From Microbacteriaceae bacterium (GTDB lineage: Bacteria; Actinomycetota; Actinomycetes; Actinomycetales; Microbacteriaceae): a stretch of DNA of 7,957 nt. Position 1 is the first letter of the stretch. Each line of letters begins with the position of its first letter. Location: NCBI GenBank assembly GCA_025463615.1, contig JAODAU010000253.1:1-7957 (forward strand), read 5' to 3'. Below, piece after piece: positions 1-7,518 of this stretch. Both the position numbers and the translations under genes were made by a program. Under the pieces are notes generated by a model that worked only from the letters and a program-made list of their open reading frames with translations, made no database searches and was not told the DNA's origin.

Positions 1-1069
<1,069 letters not shown>

Positions 1070-1071
1070 TT

Positions 1072-1077
1072 AGCTTA
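1072..1077 (-). promoter_or_regulatory. Possible -10 element of a leaderless pyrG promoter
   Basis: The minus strand reads TAAGCT here, fitting the actinobacterial TANNNT -10 pattern, followed by 8 nt (AAAAACCC) and then the first GTG of pyrG. That spacing would put transcription initiation at or next to the start codon, and no Shine-Dalgarno sequence is visible. The -35 position (about 1095-1100, TCGGGA) is poor. The short A-run and AT-rich patch are unusual in this GC-rich DNA, but a hexamer this degenerate can occur by chance. Confidence 0.4.
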
Positions 1078-1116
1078 TCACCGGCTGGGGGCACTCCCGA
1101 CGCCGCGACGCACCGC

Positions 1117-2814
1117 TCATCGGTCGAACGATCGGGCCACGTCGATCAGCTCGCGCGCGTGCGCCAGCCCGCTCTCGGAGTCGCTGAGGCCGGAGAGCAG
1201 CCGTGCCATCTCCTCGATGCGTTCCTCGCCCTCGAGCTGCTGCACGCTCGACGCGGTCACGTCTCCCGAGCTGTCCTTCACCACGCGCAGGTGGTTGGTC
1301 GAGAACGCCGCAACCTGCGCCAGGTGGGTCACGACGATCACCTGCGCGGTCTGCGCGAGGCGGGCGAGGCGGCGTCCGATCTCGATGGCGGAGGCGCCGC
1401 CGACCCCGGCATCCACCTCGTCGAAGATGAAGGTCGGCACTGGATCGTCGCCGGCAATGACGACCTCGATGGCGAGCATCACCCGCGACAGCTCGCCGCC
1501 GGAGGCTCCCCGACCGAGCGATCGCGGCTCGGCACCGGGGTGCGGCGCGAGCAGGATCGCCACGGCGTCCTTGCCCGATTGCGAGTACTCAGCGCGGTCG
1601 GTGACGTCGACGATCACCCGAGCGTCGGGCATCGCGAGCGCCGCAAGCTCGGCGGTCACCGCGGCGGACAGCCGCTCCGCCGCGCGCCGACGCACCTCGC
1701 TCAGCTCGGCGGCCATGGCGATCAGCCGGTCTCGGTCGGTCTCGACCTCGAGGCGCAGCCCGTCGATGCGGTCGGAGTCGTTGTCGAGCTCGAGCAGCCG
1801 CGCGCTGCCCGAGTCGAGGAAGTCGATGGTGTCGTCGAGGGTCGGCCCGTGCCTGCGCACCAGCGCCGAGAGCTCGGCCCGCCGCTCCTGCACGGTCTCG
1901 AGCTCGCGCGCCGCGTCGGCGTCGAGGCTGCTGAGGTAGCTCGCGAGCTGCACCGCCGCGTCCGAGACGAGGAATGTCGCGTTCGCGATCGACTCCCCCA
2001 CCGCGGCGAGCGCGGCGTCGTGCTCGGAGGCACGGTCGACGAGACGCCGGGCCGATTCGAGCAGGCCGAGCGCGTCGCGCGGTTCGTCCAGGCTCTCCGA
2101 GGTGATCAGTTCGTGCGCCTCGGATGCCGCGAGCCGCAGGTCTTCGAGGTTGCTGAGCCGCTCGGCTCGCGCCGCCAGCTCGTCGTCCTCGCCGCGCCGG
2201 GGCGCCGCCTCCTCGATCTCGCTGATCGACTGTCGCAGGTCCTCGGCCTCGCGCGAGCGCAGGTCGCGCTCGGCCTCGAGCACGTCGAGCTCGCCCTGGT
2301 TGGTCTGCCAGCGGCGGTAGGTGTGCTGGTACGCGCCGAGGATCGTCGCGAGCTCGGCTCCCGCGAACCGGTCGAGCGCCTCACGCTGCGCCGTCGCCGA
2401 TCGCAGCCGCACCTGGTCGGCCTGCCCGTGCACGACGACCAGCTGCTGCCCGAGCTCGGAGAGCACGCTCACCGGGGTCGTGCGGCCGCCGACAGTCGCG
2501 CGGCTCCTGCCGTCCTGCGAGATCGTGCGGCCGAGGATCAGCTCCGGTCCGTCGAGCTCGCCGCCGGCGTCCCGCACGCGCTCGGCCACGGCACCGTCGG
2601 GCTCCACGAGCCACTGTCCCTCGACGGATGCCGACCCGGCTCCCTGGCGCAGGATCGCGCTGTCGCTGCGATCGCCCAGCAGCAGCCCGAGCGCCGTCAC
2701 GACCATCGTCTTGCCCGCGCCGGTCTCGCCGGTCACCGCGGTGAACCCGGGGCCCAGCGGCAGCCTCGCGTCGGCGATGACGCCGAGGTTGCGAATGGAG
2801 ATCTCCTCGATCAC
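1117..2814 (-). CDS. recN: DNA repair ATPase RecN
   Basis: SMC-like ATPase that acts at DNA double-strand breaks in recombinational repair. The product is 565 aa, normal for RecN. The Walker A motif GETGAGKT is at residues 29-36 after the typical opening EEISIRNLGVI. The middle (about 150-390) is rich in Glu, Arg, Ala and Leu, as expected for the coiled coil. The ABC signature ASGGELSR is at 437-444, Walker B TFIFDEVD at 461-468 and the H-loop VTHLAQVA at 495-502. The open frame extends far upstream, but GTG at 2814 is the right start: it sits just before the conserved N-terminus, it overlaps the nadK stop as GTGA (4 nt), and a strong purine tract (GGGGGAGGT, 2824-2832) lies 9 nt upstream. 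The overlap implies translational coupling to nadK. Confidence 0.96.
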   Translation of the reverse strand: MIEEISIRNLGVIADARLPLGPGFTAVTGETGAGKTMVVTALGLLLGDRSDSAILRQGAGSASVEGQWLVEPDGAVAERVRDAGGELDGPELILGRTISQDGRSRATVGGRTTPVSVLSELGQQLVVVHGQADQVRLRSATAQREALDRFAGAELATILGAYQHTYRRWQTNQGELDVLEAERDLRSREAEDLRQSISEIEEAAPRRGEDDELAARAERLSNLEDLRLAASEAHELITSESLDEPRDALGLLESARRLVDRASEHDAALAAVGESIANATFLVSDAAVQLASYLSSLDADAARELETVQERRAELSALVRRHGPTLDDTIDFLDSGSARLLELDNDSDRIDGLRLEVETDRDRLIAMAAELSEVRRRAAERLSAAVTAELAALAMPDARVIVDVTDRAEYSQSGKDAVAILLAPHPGAEPRSLGRGASGGELSRVMLAIEVVIAGDDPVPTFIFDEVDAGVGGASAIEIGRRLARLAQTAQVIVVTHLAQVAAFSTNHLRVVKDSSGDVTASSVQQLEGEERIEEMARLLSGLSDSESGLAHARELIDVARSFDR

Positions 2815-3731
2815 GAGCTCGAGACCTCCCCCTCCGGCCCACGCCATCCGCCCGTGGGCAGGTTGAACTTGTTGACGAGGCGGTCGGTGAACGGACCCTG
2901 GTGCAGGCGGGCGAGGCGCACCGGCACCGACGACTTGCGCACGACGACCCGCGCGCCCGGCGCCAGTTCGTGCGTGCGACGGCCGTCGCACCAGAGCACT
3001 CCGGTGCCCTGCGTGCGCGCGAGCACCTCCACCGCGAACACCGACTCGGGGCCGACCACCAGTGGCCGGCCGAAGAGCGCGTGCGGGCTCAGCGGCACCA
3101 GCAGCATGGCGTCGAGGTCGGGCCAGACCACCGGGCCGCCAGCGGAGAACGAGTACGCGGTCGAGCCGGTCGGGGTGGACATGACGACGCCGTCGCAACC
3201 GAAGGAGGAGAGCGGCCGGCCGTCGACCTCGATCACGACCTCCAGCATCCGCTCCCGGCTCGCCTTTTCGACGGTGGCCTCGTTGAGCGCCCACGTCTCG
3301 TAGACGACCTCGCCGCCGACCTTCACGCGCACGGAGAGCGTCATGCGCTCCTCGACGTCGTAGTCGACCGCGAGGGCACGGCGCACGGTGTCGGTGAGGT
3401 TGTCGCGCTCGCTCTCGGCGAGGAATCCCACGTGCCCGAGGTTGACGCCGAGCAGCGGCACGCTGGTGCCGCGCACCATCTCGGCGGCCCTCAGGATCGT
3501 GCCGTCACCGCCGAGCACGATCACGAGCTCGAGCGAGTCGACCGCCACGGAGTTCACCAGCCGCACGTCGGGAGCGAGGTCGGGCGCCTGCGCCACGATG
3601 TCGTCGTGCTCGTCCCCCTTGAGCACCGGGGTCACGCCTTCGGCCACGAGCTGCCTGCACACGGTGACCGCCGCATCGAGCGAGTCTTGCCGCCCGGTGT
3701 GCGAGACGACAAGCATGTGCCGAGCTGCCAC
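2811..3731 (-). CDS. nadK: NAD kinase (inorganic polyphosphate/ATP-NAD kinase)
   Basis: Phosphorylates NAD to NADP and so supplies the NADPH pool. The product is 306 aa, typical length. The nucleotide-binding motif GGDGT is at residues 74-78, the NE motif (ALNEATVEK) around 148-156, and the diagnostic glycine-rich stretch DGVVMSTPTGSTAYS at 180-194 followed by SAGGP. The C-terminus VNKFNLPTGGW is also usual for the family. The GTG start at 3731 is supported by AAGGAG (3739-3744) 7 nt upstream. The stop overlaps the recN start (GTGA). In related actinobacteria nadK follows tlyA directly; here a two-gene unit and a tlyA-like remnant lie between them. No clear promoter is visible in the 178-nt gap before it, so transcription may come through the inserted unit. 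Confidence 0.97.
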   Translation of the reverse strand: MAARHMLVVSHTGRQDSLDAAVTVCRQLVAEGVTPVLKGDEHDDIVAQAPDLAPDVRLVNSVAVDSLELVIVLGGDGTILRAAEMVRGTSVPLLGVNLGHVGFLAESERDNLTDTVRRALAVDYDVEERMTLSVRVKVGGEVVYETWALNEATVEKASRERMLEVVIEVDGRPLSSFGCDGVVMSTPTGSTAYSFSAGGPVVWPDLDAMLLVPLSPHALFGRPLVVGPESVFAVEVLARTQGTGVLWCDGRRTHELAPGARVVVRKSSVPVRLARLHQGPFTDRLVNKFNLPTGGWRGPEGEVSSS

Positions 3732-3771
3732 GTGTTATCTCCTTGCGGGCCTCGAGGGCGGGATCGACCGA

Positions 3772-3879
3772 GCGGTCGGGCGCGAAAAGCCTGTCCGTCC
3801 ATTCTGTCGGATCGGCGGGCAGCCATGCGTCGGATGCGCCATTTCGGTCATCGCCGACCCTTGTGGAGGAGAGGATCGG
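3772..3879 (-). pseudogene. Probable remnant of a tlyA 3' end
   Basis: Read in the frame whose codons start at 3879, this stretch opens with PIL and ends with PTEWTDRLFAPDR. The intact TlyA C-terminus downstream of its own PIL reads PTEWTDALFAVPGR. The ten-codon block at 3781-3810 matches 4517-4546 at 24 of 30 bases, and nine of ten residues are identical; four of the six differences are third-position and synonymous. Between the two anchors the match is weak (shared G, N, W, L and A at similar spacing), so homology there is tentative. There is no start codon or nearby in-frame stop, and codons such as ACA, GAA, AGG and CTT are unlike the neighbours. Best read as a broken tail of a diverged tlyA, not a gene. 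The remaining 40 nt up to nadK hold the nadK ribosome-binding site and nothing else I can see. Confidence 0.45.
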
Positions 3880-3880
3880 G

Positions 3881-3903
3881 CCGCTCAGCGCCCGGGCACC
3901 GCG
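3881..3903. repeat. 23-bp direct repeat, nadK-proximal copy
   Basis: Identical over 23 bases to 4498-4520 in the same orientation; the bases on either side differ (G versus A on the left, C versus A on the right). It lies 6 nt after the stop of the 58-aa gene and just before the tlyA-like remnant. It contains the 8-bp palindrome GCCCGGGC. Here the sequence is not part of any recognisable gene, whereas in the other copy it encodes the end of TlyA. Confidence 0.9.
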
Positions 3904-3909
3904 CGCACG

Positions 3910-4086
3910 CTACTCACGAGTTCTTCCATTATGGGAATTCCAGATCCCGATGACTTCCAGTACGAAGCCGACGAGCACCAAGGGCAGAAACCACCTGTTG
4001 AGTGCGAAGCCAAGGATGAAGCCGAGCAGCGCGATTGCGGCTCCAGTGACTGCCAGCACACGCCGCCAACCGTGGACGTTCCTCAC
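3910..4086 (-). CDS. 58-aa two-helix membrane protein, unknown function
   Basis: Not recognised. GTG start at 4086 with a strong ribosome-binding site, GGAGGT (4092-4097), 5 nt upstream. The start overlaps the stop of the preceding gene as GTGA, the same coupling architecture as nadK-recN. Two hydrophobic segments are evident: about residues 8-29 (LAVTGAAIALLGFILGFAL core) and about 32-49 (WFLPLVLVGFVLEVIGIW), joined by a very short Asn-Arg turn. A basic N-terminus (RNVHGWRR) and a polar tail (SHNGRTRE) flank them, so the protein is probably a membrane hairpin with both ends in the cytoplasm. The stop is 6 nt before the 23-bp repeat. It likely works with the product of the upstream gene, given the coupling. 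Such short hairpins are common and not diagnostic of function. Confidence 0.8.
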   Translation of the reverse strand: MRNVHGWRRVLAVTGAAIALLGFILGFALNRWFLPLVLVGFVLEVIGIWNSHNGRTRE

Positions 4087-4478
4087 GCGAGACCTCCAAC
4101 GGCGCCACGACTCGCATTCACCGCGTCCTGCACGGCCCTGGCGATCTCGTTGAACTGCTGCTCGAAGAGCCGGTCCACGGCGGGGACAGTGAACAAGAAG
4201 CCCGGCGTGTCTTTCCGAAAGATCAGGATTGCTTCCCGACCAGACCGGACTCCTCTGAGTTCGACCACCATCGGCAGCTGCTTTCGGCTCGGACCGAGGG
4301 CACCCCACATGCGAAAGACGAATCGCGAACCGAGGCGGAATGACGCGGACAAAGACGTTCGCTCGACCAGTTCGGCCTTCGGACGGGCAAGGATCACCTG
4401 TTCTGCCGCCGCCAGGTCGGAACCGGGAAACACGAGGAGATCGAACGACCGGGAGTCGAGGGCTGGCGTGTCGGGCAC
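4083..4478 (-). CDS. 131-aa protein of unknown function, first gene of the inserted pair
   Basis: Not recognised. The frame is open from 4538, but that earlier start would overlap the tlyA end; GTG at 4478 fits better, 23 nt after the tlyA stop. It has no Shine-Dalgarno sequence, but TACAGT lies 7 nt upstream, as in a leaderless transcript. The product appears soluble: no signal peptide or membrane span. From residue 45 it alternates charged and hydrophobic residues in a strand-like way (SFRLGSRFVFRMWG, LPMVVELRG, REAILIFRKD, GFLFTVP), then ends in an amphipathic helix (about 102-121). This resembles a small bacterial PH-like fold, which is a guess from pattern only. It is coupled to the 58-aa membrane protein by a 4-nt GTGA overlap, suggesting the two act together at the membrane. 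Confidence 0.72.
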   Translation of the reverse strand: MPDTPALDSRSFDLLVFPGSDLAAAEQVILARPKAELVERTSLSASFRLGSRFVFRMWGALGPSRKQLPMVVELRGVRSGREAILIFRKDTPGFLFTVPAVDRLFEQQFNEIARAVQDAVNASRGAVGGLA

Positions 4479-4485
4479 GGCGAGG

Positions 4486-4491
4486 ACTGTA
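4486..4491 (-). promoter_or_regulatory. Possible -10 element of the inserted gene pair
   Basis: The minus strand reads TACAGT (TANNNT pattern), 7 nt before the GTG at 4478, a spacing that would yield a leaderless transcript. It lies between the tlyA-side repeat and the first cassette gene, so the unit may carry its own promoter. The -35 position would fall inside the repeat (about 4509-4514, GCCCGG) and does not match consensus. Confidence 0.35.
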
Positions 4492-4497
4492 CACGCA

Positions 4498-4520
4498 CCG
4501 CTCAGCGCCCGGGCACCGCG
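4498..4520. repeat. 23-bp direct repeat, copy within the tlyA 3' end
   Basis: Exact copy of 3881-3903. On the minus strand it encodes the last TlyA residues (A-V-P-G-R), the TGA stop and the next 4 nt. A recombination between copies would therefore leave tlyA intact, as at 3'-end attachment sites of integrative elements. Contains the palindrome GCCCGGGC. Confidence 0.9.
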
Positions 4521-5302
4521 AACAGCGCGTCGGTCCACTCGGTCGGGCTCCCGCCGACCGTCGCACTGAGCCAGACCAGGTACTCATGGTTGCCGGCGTT
4601 GCCGAGGATCGGCGACTCGACCAGTCCCGCCGTCTTCAGCCCGAGGTCCCATGCCGCCCAGAGCACCTTGCTCACCGCCTCGGAGCGCAGGCCCGCGTCG
4701 CGCACGATGCCCTCGCGGATGCCCGTCCGCCCCACCTCGAACTGCGGCTTGATGAGCAGCACGTAGTCCGCGCCGATGCCGACCGTCTCGGCCAGAGCGG
4801 GCAGCACCTGCGTGAGCGAGATGAACGAGAGGTCCGCGACGACGAGGTCGACCCGCACCTCGCGATGCGCGGCGCCGTCGAGTCCGTCCGCGGTGAGGTC
4901 GCGTGCGTTGAAACCCTCGATCACCGTCACCCGCGCGTCGATGGCCACGATGCGGTCGAGCTGGCCGTGGCCGACATCCAGCGCTACGACGGACCTCGCG
5001 CCGCGCTCGAGCAGCACCTGGGTGAAGCCGCCGGTCGACGCCCCGACATCCAGCGCGTCACGCCCGGTCGGATCGACGGCGAAGGAGTCGAGTGCGAACA
5101 GCAGCTTGTGCGCGGCGCGCGAGACGTAGTGGTCGATCCCGCGCACGGCGAGTTCCTGACTCTCCCCCACGCGAGCCGAGGCCTTGATGACCGTCACGCC
5201 GTCGACAGTCACCGAACCGTCGGCGATAAGCCGGGCGGCGTGGGTGCGGGAGCGCGCGATTCCGCGTTCCGCGAGGGCGGCGTCGAGCCGCTGGTCCGTC
5301 AC
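4502..5302 (-). CDS. tlyA: TlyA family rRNA (cytidine-2'-O)-methyltransferase
   Basis: Methylates ribose 2'-OH of cytidines in 16S and/or 23S rRNA; in mycobacteria (C1409 and C1920) this determines capreomycin sensitivity. The 266-aa product has an N-terminal S4-type RNA-binding domain (about 1-60, RLDAALAERGIARSRTHAAR) and a Rossmann SAM-dependent methyltransferase domain: DALDVGASTGGFTQ at 82-95, ALDVGHGQLD at 107-116, VVADLSFISL at 154-163, LLIKPQFEVGR at 182-192. The likely K-D-K-E catalytic tetrad is K66, D157, K185 and E240, by analogy with the family. Length matches the longer, type II TlyA. GTG start 4 nt after the stop of the 60-aa gene, with GGGAG inside that gene's end. Its last codons and stop are duplicated downstream by the 23-bp repeat, so the terminal residues could have been altered by recombination. 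Confidence 0.96.
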   Translation of the reverse strand: MTDQRLDAALAERGIARSRTHAARLIADGSVTVDGVTVIKASARVGESQELAVRGIDHYVSRAAHKLLFALDSFAVDPTGRDALDVGASTGGFTQVLLERGARSVVALDVGHGQLDRIVAIDARVTVIEGFNARDLTADGLDGAAHREVRVDLVVADLSFISLTQVLPALAETVGIGADYVLLIKPQFEVGRTGIREGIVRDAGLRSEAVSKVLWAAWDLGLKTAGLVESPILGNAGNHEYLVWLSATVGGSPTEWTDALFAVPGR

Positions 5303-5306
5303 GCGC

Positions 5307-5489
5307 TCAGGCTCCCGAGTGGGGTGCGTCCCCGCCCTCGAGGGTGGACCGGAGCTGGTCGTGGATCTGCGAGTAGGCGTCGGCGCGCGACTCCAGCGGC
5401 TGGTCCTCGATCAGGCGCAGCCGTGAGAGCAGCGCGTCGTTCTCGCCCTGCGATTGCGCCGTCCCGGCGTCGGTGGTCTCGTCGGACAT
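5307..5489 (-). CDS. 60-aa conserved small actinobacterial protein
   Basis: Position and size match the small gene between the HAD phosphatase and tlyA in mycobacteria (Rv1693 neighbourhood); function unknown. The Ser/Thr/Asp/Gly-rich N-terminus (1-17) looks disordered. Residues 19-50 form a likely amphipathic helical pair with a LSRLRLIEDQPL core followed by RADAYSQIHDQL. No membrane segment or signal. ATG at 5489, 3 nt after the HAD gene stop (TAA at 5495-5493), and the stop is 4 nt before tlyA, so it is embedded in the operon. The ribosome-binding site is weak, consistent with reinitiation from the upstream gene. Confidence 0.85.
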   Translation of the reverse strand: MSDETTDAGTAQSQGENDALLSRLRLIEDQPLESRADAYSQIHDQLRSTLEGGDAPHSGA

Positions 5490-5492
5490 GCC

Positions 5493-6506
5493 TTAAACGG
5501 TACTCTCCGTGTACAACTCGGCGGGCACGTCGAGGCCGTAGATCGGCAGGCCCGATCCCCAGATCAGCGTCGTGGCCGCCCGGAGCAGGTCGATCGGCTT
5601 CGAGCCCTTCTTCACCACGCGCACCTTCGAGTCGTCGAGACTCACGACGGCCTTGCCGACGGTGACCGTCGTCACCGAACCCTTCGTCTTCGTCTCGGCC
5701 GCCGGGTACGGCTCGTGCAACTCACGCAGGTCGCCGAGGATGAAGGTGGGCCGCGACTTCGCGTCGGCCGCGAGCACCTGCTTCGGCCCGTCGATCCCGG
5801 TGAGCACCAGCGCCGACGCCATGCCGGCGCGGTTCGCCCCGAGGATGTCGGTGTCGAGGCGATCGCCGATGAACAGCGGGTGCGCCCCGCCGAACCGGCG
5901 CACCGCCTCCTCGAAGATCGCGACCTCCGGCTTGCCGGCCACCACGGGCAGGCGACCGACGGCGGTGTGCACGGCGGCGACGAGCGTGCCGTTTCCGGGC
6001 GCTATGCCTCGGGCGACGGGAATCGTCCAGTCGGTGTTCGTGGCCACCCACGGCATCTCGGGGTCGTCGTTCAGCGCGAACGACGCCTCGGCCAGCTGGG
6101 TCCAGCCCACGTTCGGAGCGAAACCCTGGATGACGGCGGCCGGCGAATCCTTCGCCGAGTCCGTGACGATGAAACCCGCGCCGGCGACGACGCTGGTGAG
6201 TCCTTCGCCGCCGACGACGAGGATCGTCGAGCCGGCGGGCACCCGATCTGCGAGCAGGCGGATGGCGGCCTGCGGGGACGTGACGACGTCCTCCTCGGTC
6301 ACGGTGAGGCCGAGCGAGGAGAGATGCTCGGCCACGGACTTCGCCGTGCGAGAAGCGTTGTTGGTGAGGTACCCGATGCGGATGCCGGCGGCCGCCTCGT
6401 TCATGCTCTCCACGGCATATACGATCGCGTCGGGTCCCTTGTAGATCACTCCGTCGAGGTCGGCGAGCAGCAGATCGACACCGTCGAGGGGCGTGCGCTC
6501 AGTCAT
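5493..6506 (-). CDS. HAD-IIA family phosphatase (possible glycerol-3-phosphate phosphatase)
   Basis: A NagD-like HAD-superfamily sugar/small-molecule phosphatase, 337 aa. Motif I DLDGVIY at 16-22 carries the nucleophile D16 and acid D18; motif II LTNNASRT at 47-54; motif III lysine in AGKPE (K192); motif IV IGDRLDTDILGA at 213-224. The cap is inserted between motifs II and III, as in class IIA. After about residue 265 it has an extra C-terminal segment of about 70 residues (GSVTTVTVGKAVVSLDDSKV onwards) beyond the usual NagD core. The syntenic mycobacterial protein Rv1692 is reported to dephosphorylate glycerol 3-phosphate, so that activity is a reasonable transfer but not visible in the motifs. 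ATG at 6506 overlaps the upstream gene's end by 8 nt (ATGACTGA), implying coupling. Confidence 0.92.
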   Translation of the reverse strand: MTERTPLDGVDLLLADLDGVIYKGPDAIVYAVESMNEAAAGIRIGYLTNNASRTAKSVAEHLSSLGLTVTEEDVVTSPQAAIRLLADRVPAGSTILVVGGEGLTSVVAGAGFIVTDSAKDSPAAVIQGFAPNVGWTQLAEASFALNDDPEMPWVATNTDWTIPVARGIAPGNGTLVAAVHTAVGRLPVVAGKPEVAIFEEAVRRFGGAHPLFIGDRLDTDILGANRAGMASALVLTGIDGPKQVLAADAKSRPTFILGDLRELHEPYPAAETKTKGSVTTVTVGKAVVSLDDSKVRVVKKGSKPIDLLRAATTLIWGSGLPIYGLDVPAELYTESTV

Positions 6507-7461
6507 TCAGTTCGCCGGAAGGCTCGTCGTGGCCGCCCTCGGAAGGCTCGCCGACCGGCTCGTCCTCCTCGACGATCTCGATCACGTCCTCCTCGGGGTC
6601 GCTGTCACGGCTCTCGAGCGCGTCCTCGGCGACCTCGGCGCGACGGAACCAGACCTCGGCCTCCTCGTTGCGCCCGAGTTCCTCGAGCACGGTGGCGTAG
6701 GCGTCGAACAGGTCCGGACTCCATGGGAACGCCCGCTGCGGGTCCAGCTGCGGGATCTGCAGCTCGACGAGCGCGGCGTCCGGCTGGCCCAGGTCGAGGC
6801 GGGCGCCGGACATCGCGACGGCGAGCAGCACCTGCACCTCGACCGGCAGCGACGCGCGGGGCACGGATCGGCCGAGCTCGAGCGCGCGATCGGGTCGGCC
6901 CAGGCCGCGCTCGCTGTCCACCATCAGCGGCAGCTGGTCGTCCTTGCCCGAGATGCGTCGATAGGTGCGCAGCTCGCGAAGTGCGAGCGCGAAGTCGCCG
7001 ATCGAGTAGGCGGTGATGGCGAGCGTCTCGCGCACCACCGAGATGCGGCCGCCGCGGCGAGCGGCGGAGAGCGCGTGCTGGTGTGCCAGCTCGGGGTCCG
7101 AGTCGATCAGGCGGGCGACCATGACCAGGTGGCGCGCGATCTCGTCGGCGTTCTCCTTCTCCAGGGTCTTGAGCTGCGCCCGCGCGACGCGGTCGAGCTC
7201 CTTCGCCTGCACGTCCTCGGGAATGATCGGGTCGTCGTGCCGCATGCGCACCGAACGAAGGCGCAGCGGATCGGGATCGACGAATTCAGGGGCCGGACGC
7301 GACGGACGACGCGGCGCCCCGCGATCGGGTCGCGCACCGTTGCTCGGGCGACCGGCCTGGGGACGACCGCCCTCGGGACGACCGCGGGACGGCTTGCCGT
7401 CGCCGGGGCGTCCCCCTGTCGGCCGGCCTTGTCGCCTGCCCCGTTCACCAGAATCGGACAC
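6499..7461 (-). CDS. Helical-repeat (TPR-like) protein with Gly-Arg-Pro-rich N-terminus and acidic tail
   Basis: Syntenic with mycobacterial Rv1691; function unknown. The 320-aa product has three parts. Residues 5-58 are a basic, disordered, repeat-like segment with many GRP units (GRPTGGRPG, GRPEGGRPQAGRP), partly reflected in imperfect DNA repeats near 7355-7385. Residues about 85-285 are alpha-helical, with TPR-like pairs such as IGDFALALRELRTYRRI and LGRNEEAEVWFRRAEVAED. Residues 284-320 are strongly acidic (DPEEDVIEIVEEDEP). There is no signal peptide or membrane span, so it is probably a cytosolic scaffold. GTG at 7461 is preferred because GGGAG (7467-7471) lies 5 nt upstream and because the open frame beyond it runs through the rrn terminator. 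It is the first gene of the operon; I could find only weak promoter-like sequence in the 57 nt before it. Confidence 0.87.
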   Translation of the reverse strand: MSDSGERGRRQGRPTGGRPGDGKPSRGRPEGGRPQAGRPSNGARPDRGAPRRPSRPAPEFVDPDPLRLRSVRMRHDDPIIPEDVQAKELDRVARAQLKTLEKENADEIARHLVMVARLIDSDPELAHQHALSAARRGGRISVVRETLAITAYSIGDFALALRELRTYRRISGKDDQLPLMVDSERGLGRPDRALELGRSVPRASLPVEVQVLLAVAMSGARLDLGQPDAALVELQIPQLDPQRAFPWSPDLFDAYATVLEELGRNEEAEVWFRRAEVAEDALESRDSDPEEDVIEIVEEDEPVGEPSEGGHDEPSGELND

Positions 7462-7518
7462 GGTCGCTCCCTGAAGTCTGTCGTCGCTATTGAGCTGTAC
7501 CTGAATTGTGCTTAACGC

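Larger units (their letters stand above)
3881..4497 (-). mobile_element. Putative inserted two-gene unit at the 3' end of tlyA
   Basis: Unit length is 617 bp counting one repeat copy. The DNA between the two copies (3904-4497) is almost entirely the two small genes: the first start is 20 nt from one repeat and the last stop is 6 nt from the other. GC over 3901-4500 is about 62% by hand count, lower than flanking genes. It separates tlyA and nadK, which are adjacent in related genomes. I see no terminal inverted repeats and no recombinase gene, so it is not an insertion sequence. It could be a remnant or passenger of an integrative element using the tlyA 3' end, or the product of repeat-mediated recombination. 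That it is inserted is well supported by the repeat; mobility is inference. Confidence 0.5.

Noticed and set aside
2815..3294. N-terminal extension of RecN by about 160 codons in the same frame
   Set aside because: The extension is the shadow of nadK in another frame, with low-complexity sequence. The conserved RecN start, ribosome-binding site and GTGA overlap all point to 2814.
3632..3826. 64-codon minus-strand frame overlapping the nadK start
   Set aside because: Arg-rich product from a shifted frame, mostly within nadK and the tlyA-like remnant, without a ribosome-binding site.
3881..4520. Insertion sequence or integron cassette
   Set aside because: No terminal inverted repeats, no transposase or integrase, and the repeat lacks the paired arms expected of an attC site; only a repeat-bounded unit can be claimed.
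4479..4538. Upstream start for the 131-aa gene inside tlyA
   Set aside because: It would overlap the tlyA end by 37 nt, has no ribosome-binding site, and adds residues encoded by the tlyA tail and the repeat.
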